Assembly (NCBI GenBank): GCA_000437595.1
Contig: FR899865.1
Location: forward strand, 52,509-61,428
Origin: Faecalibacterium sp. CAG:74
GTDB taxonomy: Bacteria > Bacillota > Clostridia > Christensenellales > Aristaeellaceae
Length of the DNA stretch: 8,920 nucleotides
Direction: 5' to 3'
Below, piece by piece: positions 7,001 to 8,920 of this stretch. Below the pieces are notes generated by a model. The model searched no databases, was not told where the DNA came from, and saw only the letters and a program-made list of their open reading frames with translations. A program made the translations under genes and the position numbers. Every line of letters begins with the position of its first letter. Position 1 is the stretch's first letter.

Positions 7001-8190
7001 AGGTCGATGTCGTACAGATAATCGCAGCCCGCGAAGACGTCCTCGCCCAGCGTGGGCGCGGTCAGGCTTTCCAGAACGATGTACTGAATGTTGTAGTCGC
7101 CCTTGAAGGCGCGGGAGCCAATTGACTCAAGCGTCGAAGGCAGATAGAGATTGCCACCCATGTTGCTGCAGGATTCAAACGCGCTTTCGCCGATGGTTTT
7201 AAGCCCCTCGGGCAGCGTCAGAAAGCCTTTGATGCCGGCAAAATAGAAGGCGTATGCGCCGATATGTTCCAGCCCCTCAGGCAGCTCCAAAACGCTGCTC
7301 TTGTAGGCGTTGTAAAACGCGCTGTCGCCGATGAACTTCAGCGTGGAGGGGAAGTGAACGCGGGCCAGCGTTTCGCAGTTATAAAACGCGCGATCGCCGA
7401 TGGTTTCCAGCCCTTCAGGCAGTTCCAGCAGCGCCAGATAGGTGTGCTGCGCGAACGCCTCGGGACCGATGGCCTTTACTGGCGCGCCGCCGATGGTTTC
7501 GGGGATGGCCAGATAAGTGGCGTAGCCGTTGTAGGAGGTAATCGTGCCGGTGGAAGCGTCAAAATCGAACTCCGATTCCACATAGCCGTTGTTCTCCACA
7601 ATCACGGCGTTTTTGCCGCTGGGCTGGACGCTTACTTCACTGCCGGCATTTTCAAACGCCGCTATATAGGCATCCAGCTGGTCGTCCGGGACGTAAGCCG
7701 TCGCGCCCTCGGGCAGAAGGCTGAAGCAGTCAATGTCGATTGCAGGGCATACACCCTCAAAGGTAATCTTGCGCAGCGAGTCGCAGTATCTGAATGAAGT
7801 GTCGCCGATATAGCGCACGCCTGCGGGAATGGTAACTTCCGTCAGCGCCGTGCAGCTGAAGAAGTTCATGCGGTTGATGACCACAAGGCTCTGGGGCAGG
7901 GAAACGCGGGTCAGGTTGTCGCATGTGCTGATGGCGTTGCTTCGAAGCTCCAGCACGGTTTCGGGCAATGTCAGCGAGGTGATGGTTTCCCCGCGGAACA
8001 CGCTGACGCCGATCACATCCACCGTGAAACCGTCCAATTCGCCGGGCACAACCACGTCGCCGCCCGCGCCGTTATAGCCGCGGAGTATGCCGTAGTTCGC
8101 GTCATAATTCCAGTCGGCAGCTTCGCCCGACGCTGTGACGCAGGTCACCAGCATCAGCAGGAAAAGAACCAGACATAGCCTTCTTTTCAT
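4012..8190 (-). CDS. Giant secreted BspA-type leucine-rich-repeat protein with three C-terminal lipocalin-like modules
   Basis: The product is 1392 residues. GGAGG lies 9 nt before the ATG at 8190, which opens a signal peptide (MKRRLCLVLFLLMLVTC, cleavage near 20-24). The LRR_5 (BspA/TpLRR) repeats follow the roughly 21-23-residue pattern LPEGLETIGDRAFYNC. They fall into four modules starting near residues 26, 205, 434 and 746. Each opens with a variant of F.FD..TG.I..Y.G followed by V.VP..I.G..V..IG. A Pro/Glu-rich linker (about 1046-1062) leads to three beta-rich modules near 1063-1160, 1165-1260 and 1289-1392, with GVWYG and GFWTLAR openings like lipocalin-like domains. There is no LPXTG, no membrane anchor and no canonical lipobox (LVTC has Thr before Cys), so it is probably released or held non-covalently. 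BspA-type proteins commonly bind host matrix, other microbes or polymers; the ligand here is unknown. It probably shares its transcript with the 33-codon ORF 31 nt upstream. Confidence 0.92.
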   Translation of the reverse strand: MKRRLCLVLFLLMLVTCVTASGEAADWNYDANYGILRGYNGAGGDVVVPGELDGFTVDVIGVSVFRGETITSLTLPETVLELRSNAISTCDNLTRVSLPQSLVVINRMNFFSCTALTEVTIPAGVRYIGDTSFRYCDSLRKITFEGVCPAIDIDCFSLLPEGATAYVPDDQLDAYIAAFENAGSEVSVQPSGKNAVIVENNGYVESEFDFDASTGTITSYNGYATYLAIPETIGGAPVKAIGPEAFAQHTYLALLELPEGLETIGDRAFYNCETLARVHFPSTLKFIGDSAFYNAYKSSVLELPEGLEHIGAYAFYFAGIKGFLTLPEGLKTIGESAFESCSNMGGNLYLPSTLESIGSRAFKGDYNIQYIVLESLTAPTLGEDVFAGCDYLYDIDLNAHGTRQEMQQWQAYVDALGLPCRVWRAQDPTAQSPEKGAYRYENRVLTEYTGTRTRIHPHLTVSKEAVVGLGDGVFKGSQTIEYFSVAHNDEFTTIGAEAFMNSSLRNVDLFDSVTTIGARAFAGCTQLEALTLPDSLTTIGEGALDGLTGLKKLVIQCDPAIIPAGVFANLPALSDVTVEFGAIPAHMFEGSGVTVLTLGAGVTEIGDSAFANTALTTAEMQNVTAIGAGAFANTALTSAEIQNVTAIGAGAFEGSALERVRLNAAASVGERAFANTKLTKMVIPTAGSFPLSAVEGTSVELRLPADATDEQLAAWNETLQRPWYDPMLREGEVSKFVKMPFEPTPAENFEFDPDTGLIAAYIGTDVDVVVPREINGVTVVGFKNYNAFDACHDYTDSSVTSDRTEWVRLRTLVLPETIKELPDMMLAYCQQLETFVCYAPLESTGGNQFMLCRSLNNVIFVNGVREIDNYAFDSAGPLGNLYFGEHLIRIGQQAFNFAGLSSFVADAERVEYGAFTECKNLTSLHFTSKMKDFGENCIINCPNLAEICFDGCDLTASPMGLMMNVAPKLTVRVPEDMSEENIKHAQNCQSWSENRSEVTVITEPCAHAQPTLPDLPALLPTLKLDASVETAAPAQPGTFVAAEPEVAPEPTPIPEPVAQNAGIPDEYLGVWYGVRMEIGGTPYPLADMGLDVTFTLGADGAAEMNTNGDVDSIHCAMQDGMLMADGISFTLQDALLTVSMDDVTMAFSREKPQASSAAVPSINESAIIDDFRGFWTLARVTADGITLPAEAAEMAGDTLVIYGTVCDLTLHGTTLDGLSCRMDNFTLLISILNGEAAVTLREDGTLSLEMSDLTLWYERTGDAPEAAAEPTAEFNPAVTPEPAAGAEIMLEKKYVMTDADVSGYNMTAAQLGNYEYSLLFHEDGTVKLVIAGADIPGLTWVFGKVPTEAGEVDGIVINYYTQALYIVPTEKGCDMDYFGSMLIHFAPEESAK
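6239..6364 (-). repeat. 63-bp tandem repeat inside the LRR gene
   Basis: Two adjacent 63-bp units (6239-6301 and 6302-6364) differ at 5 positions by manual comparison. They encode 21-residue LRR units of the form IGAGAFANTALTSAEIQNVTA, and a partly related unit lies on each side. The near-identity at DNA level points to recent unit duplication. Confidence 0.8.
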
Positions 8191-8221
8191 GAATTGATTC
8201 CTCCATTTCTTCATCATAATA

Positions 8222-8323
8222 TTAGAAGACAAACGTGTTAAATCCGTATTCCTCCATCAGTCCCTCAAAAAATGTTTGATTGCCGAAGCCTTTTCGCAGC
8301 ATCCCTTGGGATCGTCTTTTCAT
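8222..8323 (-). CDS. Small ORF of 33 codons between receiver and LRR genes
   Basis: ATG at 8323 follows AAAGGAG with an 8-nt spacer, one of the best ribosome binding sites in the window. It stops at TAA (8224-8222). The peptide starts MKRRSQGMLRKG and ends GFNTFVF. It has a basic N-terminal third (K2, R3, R4, R10, K11), an acidic middle (E20, E24, E25) and an aromatic C-terminus (F28, F31, F33). There is no cysteine, no transmembrane segment and no obvious export signal. It begins 16 nt after the receiver stop and ends 31 nt before the LRR start, so it fits exactly into the operon with no spare space. It may be a regulatory peptide, a translational leader for the LRR gene, or a small partner of the receiver. 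I do not recognise a family. Confidence 0.6.
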   Translation of the reverse strand: MKRRSQGMLRKGFGNQTFFEGLMEEYGFNTFVF

Positions 8324-8339
8324 GGCGGTCGCTCCTTTC

Positions 8340-8726
8340 TCACAGCGCATCCAGCGCGGCAGTCAGATAGGCGTGGGTAACGGAAGCATAGAGGAAAGCA
8401 TCGATCAATCGATCCTGCCGGACAATCATCACCCGGTGCGCAAATTCCGGATCGACGTTTTCATCACACAGCAGCACGAATTTGCAGCTCGGCATCACCT
8501 TGCGTACGCACGCGATCAGCTTCAGGCGGTTTTCCAGCGTGTAGGCGGGAAGACGGCTGACCTCCATCAGCAGAATATCCGCCTGCATGGCCCGGCAGAG
8601 TGAGAAGGTATCGCTGGTTTTTCCGGGCAGAACCTGCTCCACGCGGAACTCTCCTGTTTCCGCAAGCGTCCGTGCGACGGCCTCTGATAAAAGCATGTTT
8701 TGCATACTGACAACGATGCTTCTCAT
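8340..8726 (-). CDS. Stand-alone degenerate response-regulator receiver (CheY-like) protein
   Basis: The 128-residue product fits one receiver domain and has no output domain. The strand-helix order is recognisable: RSIVVS (2-7), QNMLLSEAVARTLAE (9-23), ADILLMEVSRLP (49-60), CKFVLLCDEN (81-90) and the final RLIDAFLYAS...LTAALDAL. Key residues are changed. The acidic pair after strand 1 is missing, the phospho-acceptor Asp position is Glu55 (LLMEV instead of LLDI), the switch Thr/Ser after strand 4 is Cys87, and the conserved Lys after strand 5 falls on Tyr113/Ala114. It should not take phosphate in the usual way and may act by protein binding, with Glu55 as a possible permanent phospho-mimic. 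The ATG at 8726 is 4 nt after the G-rich GGGGGGAG. It is the first visible gene of the minus-strand cluster. Family assignment is by pattern and moderately certain. Confidence 0.75.
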   Translation of the reverse strand: MRSIVVSMQNMLLSEAVARTLAETGEFRVEQVLPGKTSDTFSLCRAMQADILLMEVSRLPAYTLENRLKLIACVRKVMPSCKFVLLCDENVDPEFAHRVMIVRQDRLIDAFLYASVTHAYLTAALDAL

Positions 8727-8813
8727 AGAACTCCCCCCTTATACGTTAAGGATCCCCCTCATAATTGTGCCCAACCCCGCCACATCATCCCCGCCGACCC
8801 GAATTTCGAGAAA

Positions 8814-8831
8814 AAGCGCAATTCAAGCGCA
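8814..8831. repeat. AAGCGCA direct repeat with 11-bp period
   Basis: AAGCGCA occurs at 8814-8820 and again at 8825-8831. Sites one helical turn apart on the same face of DNA are typical of tandem regulator binding. It lies about 90 bp upstream of the receiver start. It may be coincidental. Confidence 0.3.
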
Positions 8832-8910
8832 CTGTTTGCACGCGAAATAAACCTCGTTACGCAACCTTCATTCGATTGCGAGCAAGGTATAAATTCGCAA
8901 GTGCAAACAG
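8832..8910. repeat. 79-bp imperfect palindrome upstream of the receiver gene
   Basis: CTGTTTGCAC (8832-8841) is matched exactly by GTGCAAACAG (8901-8910). Inside these, GCGAA pairs with TTCGC after a 2-nt bulge, then AACCT/AGGTAT-type partial pairing follows. The core is CGCAA (8860-8864) with TTGCG (8876-8880) around an 11-nt loop. It could be a large operator, or a hairpin belonging to a transcript or element that extends past the window edge. Confidence 0.55.
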
Positions 8911-8920
8911 CGTGCAGCAA

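Larger units (their letters stand above)
8727..8920. other. Upstream region of the minus-strand cluster
   Basis: No gene is seen in these 194 bases. They contain the ribosome binding site of the receiver gene, a paired AAGCGCA direct repeat and a 79-bp palindrome, listed separately. I looked for a minus-strand promoter and found none better than chance. TATAAG at 8742-8737 lacks a -35 box and lies too close to the start. The true promoter may be weak, activator-dependent or outside the window. Confidence 0.5.

Noticed and set aside
8153..8190. Lipobox in the LRR signal peptide (LVTC, Cys17)
   Set aside because: Thr just before the Cys does not fit the usual Gly/Ala/Ser, and a normal signal-peptidase site follows.
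8191..8232. N-terminal extension of the LRR protein
   Set aside because: It overlaps the small ORF's end and the GGAGG site that serves the start at 8190, and it lacks its own ribosome binding site.

Overview
The window looks like part of a chromosome from a low-G+C-lineage (Firmicutes/Clostridia-type) bacterium with fairly GC-rich coding DNA, probably an uncultured gut or rumen clostridium. The support is indirect: strong AGGAGG-type ribosome binding sites, near-consensus sigma-A promoters, T-rich intrinsic terminators, proline/threonine 'PTPEPTP' linkers, an exported L,D-transpeptidase with peptidoglycan-binding repeats, and a giant BspA-type leucine-rich-repeat protein. No ribosomal or marker gene is present, so the taxonomy is inference only.

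Layout. Positions 1-186 hold an intrinsic terminator (25-53) for an unseen upstream gene and a good promoter (159-186). This promoter drives a TM2-domain membrane protein gene (219-612) that is broken by a +1 frameshift at a GGGG run. A hairpin (635-666) ends that unit. A second promoter (TTGCAA-17-TACAAT, 686-714) drives an exported YkuD L,D-transpeptidase with four peptidoglycan-binding domains (757-2499). The 358-bp gap at 2500-2857 separates convergent genes and is unusually structured. It holds a ~161-bp imperfect palindrome (2517-2677), an overlapping alternative inverted repeat (2634-2698), a terminator hairpin (2718-2754), and a perfect TTGACA-17-TATAAT promoter (2769-2797). That promoter has an operator-like dyad in its spacer and points into the antisense strand of the next gene.

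The rest is one minus-strand cluster, read right to left: a stand-alone degenerate response-regulator receiver protein (8726-8340), a 33-codon small ORF with a very good ribosome binding site (8323-8222), a 1392-residue secreted leucine-rich-repeat protein with three C-terminal lipocalin-like modules (8190-4012), an exported YbjN-like protein (3915-3370), and a two-TM zinc-ribbon protein whose start overlaps the YbjN stop as ATGA (3373-2858). The first three genes are spaced 16 and 31 nt apart and the last two overlap, so one operon, or two with a 96-nt joint, is likely. The 194 bp right of the receiver gene contain a 79-bp palindrome and an 11-bp-period direct repeat but no promoter I can call with confidence.

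Functionally the window is about the cell envelope and surface: one wall cross-linking or remodelling enzyme, one large secreted adhesin-like protein, and small exported or membrane accessory proteins. The most novel candidates are the receiver/small-ORF/LRR arrangement and the structured intergenic region at 2500-2857.
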